The position numbers were made by a program, and so were the translations under genes. The notes under the pieces are model-generated. The model was not told the origin of the DNA, did not search any database, and was given only the letters and a program-made list of their open reading frames with translations. Below are positions 1 through 7,474 of a stretch of DNA of 64,000 nucleotides, one piece after another. Origin of the DNA: Candidatus Kryptonium sp. (lineage in GTDB: Bacteria > Bacteroidota > Ignavibacteria > Kryptoniales > Kryptoniaceae); assembly GCA_025060635.1 (NCBI GenBank), contig JANXBN010000001.1, positions 186,001 to 250,000 of the forward strand, written 5' to 3'. The first letter of the stretch is position 1. The number at the start of each line of letters is the position of its first letter.

Positions 1-1
1 T

Positions 2-145
2 TCAAGTGAATACTATACCCTTCACAAATACATCTGGGCAAGTGGGCGACCAAGGAGTGGATATTTCAACAACTATCAAGAAACAGTAAACTATGTTGAT
101 AAAATAATGGAAAAATACACCAAGTATAAAAAACTGCTAAAATAA
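2..145 (+). CDS. C-terminal end of an unidentified protein (partial)
   Basis: An open frame enters from the left edge and ends in TAA at 143-145, giving 47 residues rich in Tyr, Lys and Asn. Its last part looks helical (VDKIMEKYTKYKK). A strong intrinsic terminator lies 25 bases downstream, as expected for the real end of a transcript. I do not recognise the family, and the rest of the gene is outside the window. Confidence 0.6.
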   Translation, partial: SSEYYTLHKYIWASGRPRSGYFNNYQETVNYVDKIMEKYTKYKKLLK

Positions 146-170
146 ATCCCGGGCCAGGATCAATTTAACT

Positions 171-202
171 AAGGGCGAGTAAAGTTAATTTTACTCGCCC
201 TT
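171..202 (+). terminator. Intrinsic terminator of the partial gene at the left edge
   Basis: Perfect 13-bp stem (171-183 pairing with 190-202, aagggcgagtaaa) with a 6-base loop. It is followed by a T-rich stretch. It sits just after the stop codon at 145. Confidence 0.75.
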
Positions 203-252
203 GATTTTAAAACAATGTATTTAAACTAAAACAGAACCGTTTCAAAAAATAT

Positions 253-627
253 CTACCACTGCAATACTCTAAAATCATTTCCCGTATCAGGTTCTGCTAA
301 AGTGCGAATCTTTAAAAAATCATTTACTTTAAACACCCCTCTTATAACTCCAGCGGTCTTTCTTTTTATGTCCAGGATTTCTCTGGGGCTCTTTATACTT
401 CTCTACAAAATATATCGCTAAAATTTTTGAGCGTCATTGATGGTTTTCAGGTAAAGGTTCAGAAAAGAGGCGTCAATTAAACTGATGCTCATATGTCTTA
501 AGAAGATAGGGACGGAAAATCTCTCATCGTTGCTAAATCTTCGTTCGGTTGTTTTGTTCCTTTTATATTGCCACCTATATTGAGGGAAGGAATAGGTAGA
601 AAAGAAAAGTATTAGCAGGATTATAGT
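253..627 (-). pseudogene. Decayed gene for a small secreted protein, two in-frame TAG codons
   Basis: Read on the minus strand, one frame stays open from 627 to 253 except for TAG at 418-420 and TAG at 403-405. It begins with a hydrophobic, signal-peptide-like run (IILLILFFSTYSF). The segment after the second TAG ends with a coding-like C-terminus (GVIRGVFKVNDFLKIRTLAE ... NDFRVLQW) before TAG at 253-255. No start codon lies in this frame, because an in-frame TAA at 628-630 precedes it. The even residue composition across both stops argues for a recently inactivated gene rather than chance. The family is not recognised. The rest of 203-684 holds nothing else I can support. Confidence 0.45.
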
Positions 628-684
628 TTAAATTTCTCGTGGCAACCCACCACTTAATTTCTTAAACTTTTAGTTGATCATACT

Positions 685-1101
685 TTAAATATCAAGCACG
701 AATTCGGCACGCCAAATTCCATTTTCATGCCTTACGCTAAATCTGTATAGTGTCACAGCTTTGACATCAATTCTAAGATTGTGTTTCTCGCGATTGATCG
801 TTTCACCCCGAAGCTTTGCGTAGATATTTGAATCTTTAATCTTTACATCAAACTTTGAAAAGAGCAATGAATAGGCATCTTTGAAATAAATTATCTCCCC
901 CAAAAAGTCAAACAAAAGCATCTCAATTGAATCCGAATTCAAAGAAACTTCTTTTTCAATTAACGGCTCAACTGTTTGCGTGTCAACCATGACTTCACTT
1001 ACCGCAAGTCCTGAATCTTCAAAAAGTTTTTCTACTGTATTAGCCCATACTTCAACTGCGACATCAGCGATAGCTATATCTTCGTTGAATCTGAATGGCA
1101 T
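685..1101 (-). CDS. Archease
   Basis: 138 residues, the usual archease length. Archease is a small acidic metal-binding protein that activates the RNA ligase RtcB by promoting its guanylylation. Visible family features are the N-terminal 'IADVAVEVWA' segment containing the conserved Asp, the following helix (VEKLFEDSGLAV), and the C-terminal strand ending VLDI, where the last Asp helps bind metal. No rtcB lies in this window, so its partner must be elsewhere. It starts with ATG and is the last gene of the minus-strand run that begins near the tRNA gene, 18 bases after the DUF92 fusion gene. Confidence 0.85.
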   Translation of the reverse strand: MPFRFNEDIAIADVAVEVWANTVEKLFEDSGLAVSEVMVDTQTVEPLIEKEVSLNSDSIEMLLFDFLGEIIYFKDAYSLLFSKFDVKIKDSNIYAKLRGETINREKHNLRIDVKAVTLYRFSVRHENGIWRAEFVLDI

Positions 1102-1119
1102 TAGGGATGAGATTTTTGT

Positions 1120-2598
1120 TTAGATTATCATCAACACAAGTCCGGTCAGGGATCCAGAGGTTGTGCACACAAAATTAACGAAATCGTTATTGATCCATTT
1201 TTTACCACGAATTAAATCAGTAACCCCATCACAATGAAAATTTTTTTCCGTCGTCTTTGAGCAAACATTACACTTATACTGTGCTTGAATCGTTGCCCCA
1301 AGAAAACTATCAACGAAACTTCCCACCAACCCGGAGAGAACAACGATCAAAAATTTAAGCAAACCCCATTCAATCCAAAAAGAAGCACTTAAAAATATCA
1401 AGATAGAACCAACCACTCCACCAATTGTCCCTTTAAGCGAAACTCCACCAGATGTGCCCGGTTCAACAGGTTTTAAAGTTGTAATTAAGCGTGGTTTTGA
1501 AAAAAGCAGTGTCCCTATCTCAGTTGCCCATGTGTCAAATGTTGCTGCGGAGATAGAAGCAAGATATGCGTAATAAAAAATTTCATTTGGATAAAAATGG
1601 TAAATTATTGCGATAATCCCAGCAACACCGCCGTTTGCGAAAACTTGGAAAATATCACGCGTGCTTGTCTTTTCAAAAATTAGATCAAACTTCTTTTTTC
1701 TCTCTTTTCCAATTTTTGAGATCAAACTTGATAAAATAAAAAATGTAAGAATTGGCACAGTCCATTTCCATCCGCCAACACCGAAAATTATTACGGCAAG
1801 CAAGAAAGTTGCAACAGAACCATTTAAACTTAAAAATTTCAATTTATACGAGATAAACGAAATTAAAAACGCCAAAGCAAAAGCAAGCGTAAATTGATCT
1901 AATTTTTCTGCGATCACGAGCGTATGAAGCATAAAAGCTGAAGCAAACGGAATGAAAAGATTATCAAACCCATACGACCCAAGCCCTTCAACTACGCTGA
2001 CAAATAGAGCTGTTAAAATTGAAATTAAAATTATCTTCTCAACCGAAAGATTTAGAAATTCACCCCACCACAATTTTAAGTTGTTAGTTAAAGTTAAAAA
2101 AATTAACACAATCAAAAGCGAAGTAACAAACATTGCAAATGAACCTTGAACCGATTTCCTATCGCCCGTGAGATTGTAAAATTTTGGATTTTTCACACTT
2201 TCTCCAACGATAGCAGCAAAGGCATCTCCAAGTGCAAGAATTAACATTGAAATTGAAATTATCGCAGGATGATTTTTCCAAAAAGCAAGAACAAGAAGCA
2301 AAAAAGCGAGAGGATAGTAAACTGTTCCATAGGTCTGCCTTTCAACAGAATCCATACCTTTGAAAACCTTCAACTTCAAACTTAAAAAATTAACAACAAT
2401 GAAAAACAGGGCGATCGCAATAACTGGGATTGAACTTTGAAAAATTAAAGGAGTTGGGAAAACTACAAGCCCAACTGATATATGCACAACTTTTCTTGTA
2501 ACCTCTGGATCAAATTTGAGAATTTTTCTCAAAATCTCTGAAACACCGATGACACCAAAAATTACAAAAACAAGTAAAATTGCATTTATCCACTCCAA
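1120..2598 (-). CDS. Phytol kinase-like / DUF92 (VTE6-like) fusion membrane protein
   Basis: 492-residue polytopic membrane protein with two joined parts. Residues 1 to about 225 resemble the CTP-dependent polyprenol kinase family (phytol kinase VTE5, dolichol kinase, CdsA-like), including 'LALGDAFAAIVGE' and 'VVEGLGSYGFDNLFIP'. Residues about 230-492 are DUF92, the family of plant VTE6 phytyl-phosphate kinase and human TMEM19, with 'ATFDTWATEIG', 'PGTSGGVSLKG' and 'GSFVDSFLGATIQ'. Together they could phosphorylate an isoprenoid alcohol twice to the diphosphate. A short CxxC...H segment near residue 440 lies in DUF92. The start is TTG: no early ATG exists and a GGAGG lies about 7 bases upstream of it. 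Confidence 0.8.
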   Translation of the reverse strand: MEWINAILLVFVIFGVIGVSEILRKILKFDPEVTRKVVHISVGLVVFPTPLIFQSSIPVIAIALFFIVVNFLSLKLKVFKGMDSVERQTYGTVYYPLAFLLLVLAFWKNHPAIISISMLILALGDAFAAIVGESVKNPKFYNLTGDRKSVQGSFAMFVTSLLIVLIFLTLTNNLKLWWGEFLNLSVEKIILISILTALFVSVVEGLGSYGFDNLFIPFASAFMLHTLVIAEKLDQFTLAFALAFLISFISYKLKFLSLNGSVATFLLAVIIFGVGGWKWTVPILTFFILSSLISKIGKERKKKFDLIFEKTSTRDIFQVFANGGVAGIIAIIYHFYPNEIFYYAYLASISAATFDTWATEIGTLLFSKPRLITTLKPVEPGTSGGVSLKGTIGGVVGSILIFLSASFWIEWGLLKFLIVVLSGLVGSFVDSFLGATIQAQYKCNVCSKTTEKNFHCDGVTDLIRGKKWINNDFVNFVCTTSGSLTGLVLMII

Positions 2599-2625
2599 TT
2601 TACCCCTCCATTTTTGTGGGAAGTT

Positions 2626-3381
2626 TCATTCAACCCTGAAATTAAATGTTATGATGCCACTTTGTTTGACTTTTTCGTCTATTGAATTAAACTTCCAAGT
2701 TTGAAGTGCTTCAAATGCGGAGCGTTCAAATTCTGGATTTGCTTTTTCAAGCGGAAAGATCCTCTCAATAGTTCCATCTGGAAGAACGACAACTTTAAAT
2801 CTTACTATAGCTGATTCTTTTACTCCTTGTGGAAATCTCGGTAATTCACCACCAACCTTGACTCGGTTGATTTTTCCTTCCCATTCAATTTGATATGAAA
2901 GTTTTTGAGAAAGCCCCGTTCCGAAATCTCTTTTTATTTCACCAATCCCTGTTTTTCCCGTTTTAGAAACGCCGATCTCTGGTTTTATCTCTTTGCCCAA
3001 GCTTGCATCAGTTCCAATTTTGCCAACCCCAAAGCCGATCCCCTCAATTTCACCTTTTCTTTCTATAACATCAATCTTTTCTGCGAATTTATGCGGTAAA
3101 ATTTCTTCTTCAGTTAAAACAAATCTTGTTGGTAAGTTTATTTTTGGAAGATTTATAGTTCTCATAGCCATTGCCGATCTGCCCAAACCTTGAGCTCCTC
3201 CGCCCCGATTCACTGGTTGAATTTGTTCTTCAACCGGCGGAACGAAAACCACCTCTGTAAATTTAACTGTTTCTTCAACATTAACAGTGATTTTGTAAAT
3301 CAACATCAAGATGAAAATAACAAAACAAACTATCGCTGTGTAAATCGTTGCCTTTATTTGAGTTTCTCTTTCCATATTCAT
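2626..3381 (-). CDS. tonB: TonB energy transducer
   Basis: 251 residues. It has one N-terminal transmembrane helix (about 11-31), a long periplasmic linker of charged and Gly-rich sequence, and a C-terminal TonB/TolA fold from about residue 170 ('AIVRFKVVVLPDGTIERI ... FEALQTWKF'). TonB couples the inner-membrane proton-motive force, via ExbB-ExbD, to outer-membrane receptors. Its ATG overlaps the exbD stop (ATGA), which indicates translational coupling. The linker lacks the classic Pro-Lys repeats of enterobacterial TonB and is instead rich in GIGxG and EIK segments. No TonB-dependent receptor is in the window. Confidence 0.9.
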   Translation of the reverse strand: MNMERETQIKATIYTAIVCFVIFILMLIYKITVNVEETVKFTEVVFVPPVEEQIQPVNRGGGAQGLGRSAMAMRTINLPKINLPTRFVLTEEEILPHKFAEKIDVIERKGEIEGIGFGVGKIGTDASLGKEIKPEIGVSKTGKTGIGEIKRDFGTGLSQKLSYQIEWEGKINRVKVGGELPRFPQGVKESAIVRFKVVVLPDGTIERIFPLEKANPEFERSAFEALQTWKFNSIDEKVKQSGIITFNFRVE

Positions 3382-3776
3382 TTTACTTGTGTTGCAACGA
3401 CAAATCTTGTTAAGCCGGATGATTTCGCAATATCCATTACATCAATTACTTCCTGAATTGGGACATTCTTATCGGCACGAAGGACGACGAGTTTATCTGT
3501 TTTTTCACCCGCAATCTCTTTTAGCTTTAAAGATAGATTTTCCTTTAAAACTTTTTCAGCAAAAACATAGATCTCATTTCCCGCTGTCAATGTGATTATT
3601 ATGTGTCTATCGCTAATTTGCTCGCGCGTTTCAGAAACAGGCAATTGAATTCTTATTCCAGATTGAGTTATGAAAGAAGATGTTAAAAGAAAAAAGATCA
3701 ACAACTGCAAAATTATATCCGTAAGAGATGCAAAAGTGAAAATTGTAAGTGGCTTATTTCTCGTTTCAAATTTCAT
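3378..3776 (-). CDS. exbD: Biopolymer transport protein ExbD/TolR
   Basis: 132 residues, a typical ExbD length. It has a short cytoplasmic N-terminus and one transmembrane helix (about 12-34, 'FASLTDIILQLLIFFLLTSSF') carrying the conserved proton-path Asp in 'LTDI'. The periplasmic domain follows and ends with 'VIDVMDIAKSSGLTRFVVATQ'. It lies between exbB and tonB with ATGA overlaps on both sides, so the three form one translationally coupled unit. Confidence 0.93.
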   Translation of the reverse strand: MKFETRNKPLTIFTFASLTDIILQLLIFFLLTSSFITQSGIRIQLPVSETREQISDRHIIITLTAGNEIYVFAEKVLKENLSLKLKEIAGEKTDKLVVLRADKNVPIQEVIDVMDIAKSSGLTRFVVATQVK

Positions 3777-4414
3777 TTCTCCGACTTAACCTGATTTTTG
3801 AATTCTTCTGAACTCAGGATGTCTATAAATTCAGTTGTTGCAATTTCAATTTCATGGACAAGGCGATTAATTTTCGTGACAAAGTAATTATAAAATCCAT
3901 AAGCTGGGATGCCAACTATCAAGCCGTAAGCTGTGGTAAGTAGCGCTTCCCATATTCCACCAGCAAGATCAGAAGGAGAGACGATACCGCCAAGCGCTTG
4001 GATTGTCATAAAGGCATTTATCATTCCTGCAACTGTCCCAAGGAATCCAAGCAAAGGCGCAACCCCAGCTATTGTCGCAAGTATGCTTAATCTTTTCTCA
4101 AGGTTAAAAACCTCCGTTCTTCCAGCCATCTCTATCGCTTCCCGAACTTTCGCATCCCCAAAGCCGTACTTTAACAGACCCTGTTTAAATATCCTTGAAA
4201 TTGGAGTGTTATGAGTGTTGCAGTAATCTATTATCTCTGGTATGTTTCCAGATTTGATGAGTCCTTTGATACTTATTATGAACTCTTTTACATTTGCCTT
4301 TGCTTTTTTGATTGTTAGAAACTTTTCAATGATGACATAGATCATAAGAATGAGCGTGATTGAGATTAGGTGCATTACTAATCCACCTTTAATGTAAAGG
4401 TCAAGTATTCTCAT
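3773..4414 (-). CDS. exbB: MotA/TolQ/ExbB proton channel protein
   Basis: 213 residues. It has an N-terminal membrane helix (about 12-30), a cytoplasmic domain, and two further helices around 115-140 and 155-180 that hold the MotA/TolQ/ExbB signature ('LGFLGTVAGMINAFMTIQ', 'GGIWEALLTTAYGLIVGIPAYG'). It forms the proton channel with the ExbD Asp. It is first of the exbB-exbD-tonB unit and lies 17 bases downstream of the Rsm22-like gene. A TolQ role is possible from sequence alone, but the adjacent TonB favours ExbB. Confidence 0.92.
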   Translation of the reverse strand: MRILDLYIKGGLVMHLISITLILMIYVIIEKFLTIKKAKANVKEFIISIKGLIKSGNIPEIIDYCNTHNTPISRIFKQGLLKYGFGDAKVREAIEMAGRTEVFNLEKRLSILATIAGVAPLLGFLGTVAGMINAFMTIQALGGIVSPSDLAGGIWEALLTTAYGLIVGIPAYGFYNYFVTKINRLVHEIEIATTEFIDILSSEEFKNQVKSEK

Positions 4415-4431
4415 CCCTCACACCTTTTTGT

Positions 4432-5628
4432 TTAAAATCTTCCTTCGTTATTTAAAGTTTTTTCAATTTCTGTGTCAGAGATAATTTTAATTTCTTCGTC
4501 TGTCTTTTCAAAATTTTTCAAGTGAACAATTTCATATCTTTCAATCTCGTCAAAAATCTCATTTTTCGGAGAGTTCACTCTGTCAAGCTTGACACAGTGC
4601 AATCTTCCGATTTCATTACAAAGATAACAATGTTTTTTCCCTTTTTCAACGATGAGTTGACTTACGACTCTGAAATAATCTTTGAAGTTCCTTTCTCCAG
4701 CGACAAAATCAATTAAATTTATATCACGCTTGCTTGCAACTATATACGAAAATTTAAGCGACTTTCTATAGTTTCCTGAGACAAGGTCAATTTGTTGTAT
4801 GAATTCTGGGCGTTTCCATTCTATTTCGGTATGACACCAATCTTTTTCTGTTTCAAGGGCAGGGCAATTTGAATTTCTTAAACAAGGCGAGTATATATAG
4901 AAACCTTGTTTTATCATTCTATTCCTAAAGTCAAGAAGGTCACGGGATGTTATCATAAGAGCTGGTTCAATTAAAATCACAAAGCCGTCATCTTTTATTC
5001 CAGCGTTGATGAGGCGCAGTAGTTTGCTTCTCTTTTCATATGCCACTTCGTTTAAAGTGTTGGCGACCGTTATTAAGTCAAATCTTTTTTCAAACATCTC
5101 AAAGGCGTGCTCAATATCAAAAATTGCTGGCTCAATTTGTATTTTTATTGTTTGATGGTAATGAGTTTTAAGTTCGTTTATAAAGACATCAAAAATTTCT
5201 TGAAACTTTCGGATGTTTTGTTCAACTTTATCAAGCGCAACGAACTTAACTTCGGCATTTTTAAAATATCTGATGTTTTCATGCATCCAGATTATTATCC
5301 CCATTACAACGGTGCCGAGCCCTGTGCCTATATCAAGTATCTCTAATTTCTTCTTGCCTTTGAAAAATCCAGAGTGGGAAATTTCGTTAAGTGGGACATG
5401 GACTTTCAGTAGATTTGTGGTTGTAAAGTAAACGAGATAACCTTTTTGGACTTCTGGATTGCTTAGATAGTCGTAAAAGACGAATTCCTTGCGAAGGTTT
5501 TTTCTGGTGAAATACTCTGACATTGCAGAGACGATCTCACCAATCCCCTTCAGCTGGCGAGGGGAATTTAGATTAACATTTGAAACTTTTGCGAGAAAAT
5601 TTTCATAAAATTTTGGTATTTCAAGCAC
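4432..5628 (-). CDS. Rsm22/METTL17-family putative ribosomal small-subunit methyltransferase
   Basis: 398 residues. A class I methyltransferase fold is visible: 'LDIGTGLGTVVMG' at 98-110 as the SAM-binding loop, then 'VALDK' and 'ITVANTLNEV'. The Rsm22 signature follows, with 'SPCLRNSNCPAL' and 'DWCHTEIEWKRPEF', then 'KFSYIVASK'. Cys249, Cys255 and Cys265 match the spacing of the iron-sulfur ligands known in mitochondrial METTL17. A C-terminal cluster (Cys334, Cys337, Cys345) could give the fourth ligand or a second site. The role in the family is assembly or methylation of the ribosomal small subunit. The start is GTG at 5628; the nearby ATG at 5634 is out of frame. Confidence 0.8.
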   Translation of the reverse strand: MLEIPKFYENFLAKVSNVNLNSPRQLKGIGEIVSAMSEYFTRKNLRKEFVFYDYLSNPEVQKGYLVYFTTTNLLKVHVPLNEISHSGFFKGKKKLEILDIGTGLGTVVMGIIIWMHENIRYFKNAEVKFVALDKVEQNIRKFQEIFDVFINELKTHYHQTIKIQIEPAIFDIEHAFEMFEKRFDLITVANTLNEVAYEKRSKLLRLINAGIKDDGFVILIEPALMITSRDLLDFRNRMIKQGFYIYSPCLRNSNCPALETEKDWCHTEIEWKRPEFIQQIDLVSGNYRKSLKFSYIVASKRDINLIDFVAGERNFKDYFRVVSQLIVEKGKKHCYLCNEIGRLHCVKLDRVNSPKNEIFDEIERYEIVHLKNFEKTDEEIKIISDTEIEKTLNNEGRF

Positions 5629-5641
5629 GGCTCATTGAGAT

Positions 5642-6184
5642 TTACACTGTGACTTTTTGCGATAATTCATCAAGTTTCTTTAGAACTTCTTCGGTGTGTC
5701 CATCAACCTTAACTTTTCTAAATATATGTGCAATTTTCCCCTGTTCATCAATTATGAAAGTTGTCCTTTCAATACCCATAAACTTTTTGCCGTAAAGGCT
5801 TTTCTCTTTCCAGACACCATATTTTTCAAGAACTTTGTGTTTTTCGTCGCTCAAAAGCGGAAAATTAAGGTTATATTTTTCTTTGAATTTTTTATGTGAG
5901 TCCACGCTATCGGCGCTAACGCCTATAACAACAGCTCCTCTTTCAAGTATCAGATTTATATTGTCTCTGAATGAACAAGCTTCTTTTGTGCATCCTGGTG
6001 TATCATCTTTCGGATAAAAATACAGAACAACTTTTTTACCGCGAAAATCTTTTAATGAGATTTTTTCTCCTGTATCAGAGGGAAGTGTAAAATCTGGAGC
6101 TTTTTGCCCAATTTTTAGTTCGTTTGTTTTTGTAGTAGATCTATTTTTAGTTTTTGTTGTCTTAGTTTTTTTAGATTTTGCCAT
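5642..6184 (-). CDS. bcp: Bcp/PrxQ-type peroxiredoxin
   Basis: 180 residues from the chosen ATG. It is a thiol peroxidase that reduces hydroperoxides. '[11 protein letters not shown]', '[23 protein letters not shown]' (peroxidatic Cys in PxxxTxxC) and '[14 protein letters not shown]' are diagnostic. The Bcp-type resolving Cys five residues later is absent (CTKEAC has a Cys four residues on), so the recycling route may vary. A Lys/Thr-rich extension of about 25 residues precedes the fold. An in-frame TTG lies 12 bases upstream, but GGAGGG between it and the ATG is the ribosome-binding site, so the ATG at 6184 is the start. Confidence 0.9.
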   Translation of the reverse strand: MAKSKKTKTTKTKNRSTTKTNELKIGQKAPDFTLPSDTGEKISLKDFRGKKVVLYFYPKDDTPGCTKEACSFRDNINLILERGAVVIGVSADSVDSHKKFKEKYNLNFPLLSDEKHKVLEKYGVWKEKSLYGKKFMGIERTTFIIDEQGKIAHIFRKVKVDGHTEEVLKKLDELSQKVTV

Positions 6185-6232
6185 GTTGCCCTCCAATTTG
6201 TTGTTTATTTAACTTGGATATAAAAAATTTTG

Positions 6233-6322
6233 CGGAGAGGGAGGGATTCGAACCCTCGGTACCGCTTTTGGCGGTACAACCGCTTAGCAGGCGGCTCCCT
6301 TCGGCCTCTCGGGCACCTCTCC
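6233..6322 (-). tRNA. tRNA-Ser (anticodon GCT)
   Basis: 90 nucleotides with a 7-bp acceptor stem (GGAGAGG with CCTCTCC), G discriminator and anticodon GCT (plus-strand 6286-6288). It has the long class II variable arm (GTACCGCC-AAAA-GCGGTAC) and a canonical T-loop (GGTTCGAATCC). The 3' CCA is not encoded. It reads AGC/AGU codons. Confidence 0.97.
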
Positions 6323-6505
6323 GGTTTTTGCTAATATACTAAATAAATTTTTTGAAATCAAACCTACAAAAATCCTACAAAAAATTTCTCGCCTTCTGAC
6401 TTGAAAAATTTGATGTCTATTTTTATTCAAAACCTCGCTCAAATGTTTAATATTAGCCATTCAATAAAATTCCGCTTTGTGAAATTTCAAGTGATAGTTT
6501 AGATC

Positions 6506-6538
6506 TTGAACATGGCATAGATTTTGATTATAAGTTTG
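6506..6538 (+). promoter_or_regulatory. Candidate promoter of the chemosensory operon
   Basis: TTGAAC (6506-6511), 17 bases, TATAAG (6529-6534). The second element continues as TAAGTTTG, which also fits the Bacteroidota -7 pattern TAnnTTTG. It lies about 30 bases before the first start codon of the operon. 6323-6505 otherwise shows only AT-rich sequence. Confidence 0.5.
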
Positions 6539-6566
6539 ATGCGAAAGAATAGAGAATTTAGGATAA

Positions 6567-6950
6567 ATGCAAAAAGTTATTTTATTGGTTGACGATGATG
6601 AACTTGTGAGGATAACCCTGAAAGAATTCTTGACATTGCTGGGATTGGTGGTGCTTGAGGCCAGCAATGGATCGGAAGGGATTGAAAAGGCAATCAATAA
6701 TGAATTTCATATTCTAATTGCCGATTACAGAATGCCAGATATGACAGGAATTGAAATGATTAGAGAAATTTATAAGTTCAAAAGTGATTTCAAGGTAATT
6801 GTTCTCACAGGTTTTACGAACGAGATTGGAGATGATGTTATCAAGGAGCTAAATATTTTGGCAGTTTTGCAAAAACCAGCTGAGCTCGGTGCGCTTGAAA
6901 GGTTAGTAACTCAACTTTTATCAAATCCAAAAAATAAAAAGGGGAGGTAA
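6567..6950 (+). CDS. Single-domain response regulator (CheY-like receiver)
   Basis: 127 residues forming one receiver domain. The acidic pocket is Asp9-Asp11, the phosphoacceptor is Asp53 ('IADYRMPDMTG'), the switch Thr lies in 'VIVLTG', and the conserved Lys is in 'LQKPAE'. It has no output domain, so it should act through protein contact. It is the first gene of the chemosensory operon, 2 bases before the binding-protein gene. Its partner kinase is probably the CheA encoded downstream, but it may instead serve another kinase. Confidence 0.85.
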   Translation: MQKVILLVDDDELVRITLKEFLTLLGLVVLEASNGSEGIEKAINNEFHILIADYRMPDMTGIEMIREIYKFKSDFKVIVLTGFTNEIGDDVIKELNILAVLQKPAELGALERLVTQLLSNPKNKKGR

Positions 6951-6952
6951 AA

Positions 6953-7474
6953 GTGAAGTGGGCAATTCCTATCCTGGTATTTGTGTATTCACTTGCTTTT
7001 TCCCAGAAAGCAACTCCGCTTCAATATCTCTATACGATGAAACTATTTAAACCAGATATTCAAAAAGTTGGTTTAATATGCCAGTTAAATAAACATCAAG
7101 GGCTCGTTGAAAGACTCCAGCGCTCTGCTTATTCAGTAGGAGTCAAGATTGTTATAGCAGATGTGAAGGAGCTAAAGGATGTATCTCAGCAGTTTGGAGA
7201 TTTGATAAAAAATGGTGTGGATTTCATTTGGATACTTGACGATGACGATCTATCAGCTCATCCTGTTGCGAGAGAATTTATACTTAAGAATGCACTTTTA
7301 AATAAAGTCCCCGTTGTGGTTCCAAATCCAGAATTTGTCAAAGAAGGTGGACTTTTTTCACTTGAAGTTATAGGGGAAGAAGTAAAAATTCACTTCAATA
7401 ACAGAGTTGCAAACGCTCTTAAGATAATTGTTCCAGAAAACTATAAGGAGAGGGTGCAATATGTGGTTAATTGA
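6953..7474 (+). CDS. Periplasmic ABC-type substrate-binding-like protein
   Basis: 173 residues with a GTG start preceded by GGGGAGG. An N-terminal signal peptide (about 1-17, [16 protein letters not shown]) indicates export. The mature part resembles one lobe of the ABC_sub_bind/TrpX-type fold ('[10 protein letters not shown]', '[15 protein letters not shown]', '[17 protein letters not shown]', '[17 protein letters not shown]'). Full-length family members are near 300 residues, so this is a short version. No permease or ATPase is nearby. The MCP gene overlaps its 3' end by 14 bases, suggesting that it presents a ligand or status signal to that receptor. A similar arrangement (short binding protein plus sensor) occurs in signalling operons, but the ligand is unknown. 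Confidence 0.65.
   Translation: MKWAIPILVFVYSLAFSQKATPLQYLYTMKLFKPDIQKVGLICQLNKHQGLVERLQRSAYSVGVKIVIADVKELKDVSQQFGDLIKNGVDFIWILDDDDLSAHPVAREFILKNALLNKVPVVVPNPEFVKEGGLFSLEVIGEEVKIHFNNRVANALKIIVPENYKERVQYVVN

Noticed and set aside
455-592. Plus-strand open frame resembling a short transposase-like peptide
   Set aside because: It has no start codon or recognisable motif and lies opposite the better-supported decayed minus-strand frame.
7428-7460. Upstream start for the MCP gene
   Set aside because: It would add 11 residues inside the binding-protein gene; the ATG at 7461 has a strong ribosome-binding site.
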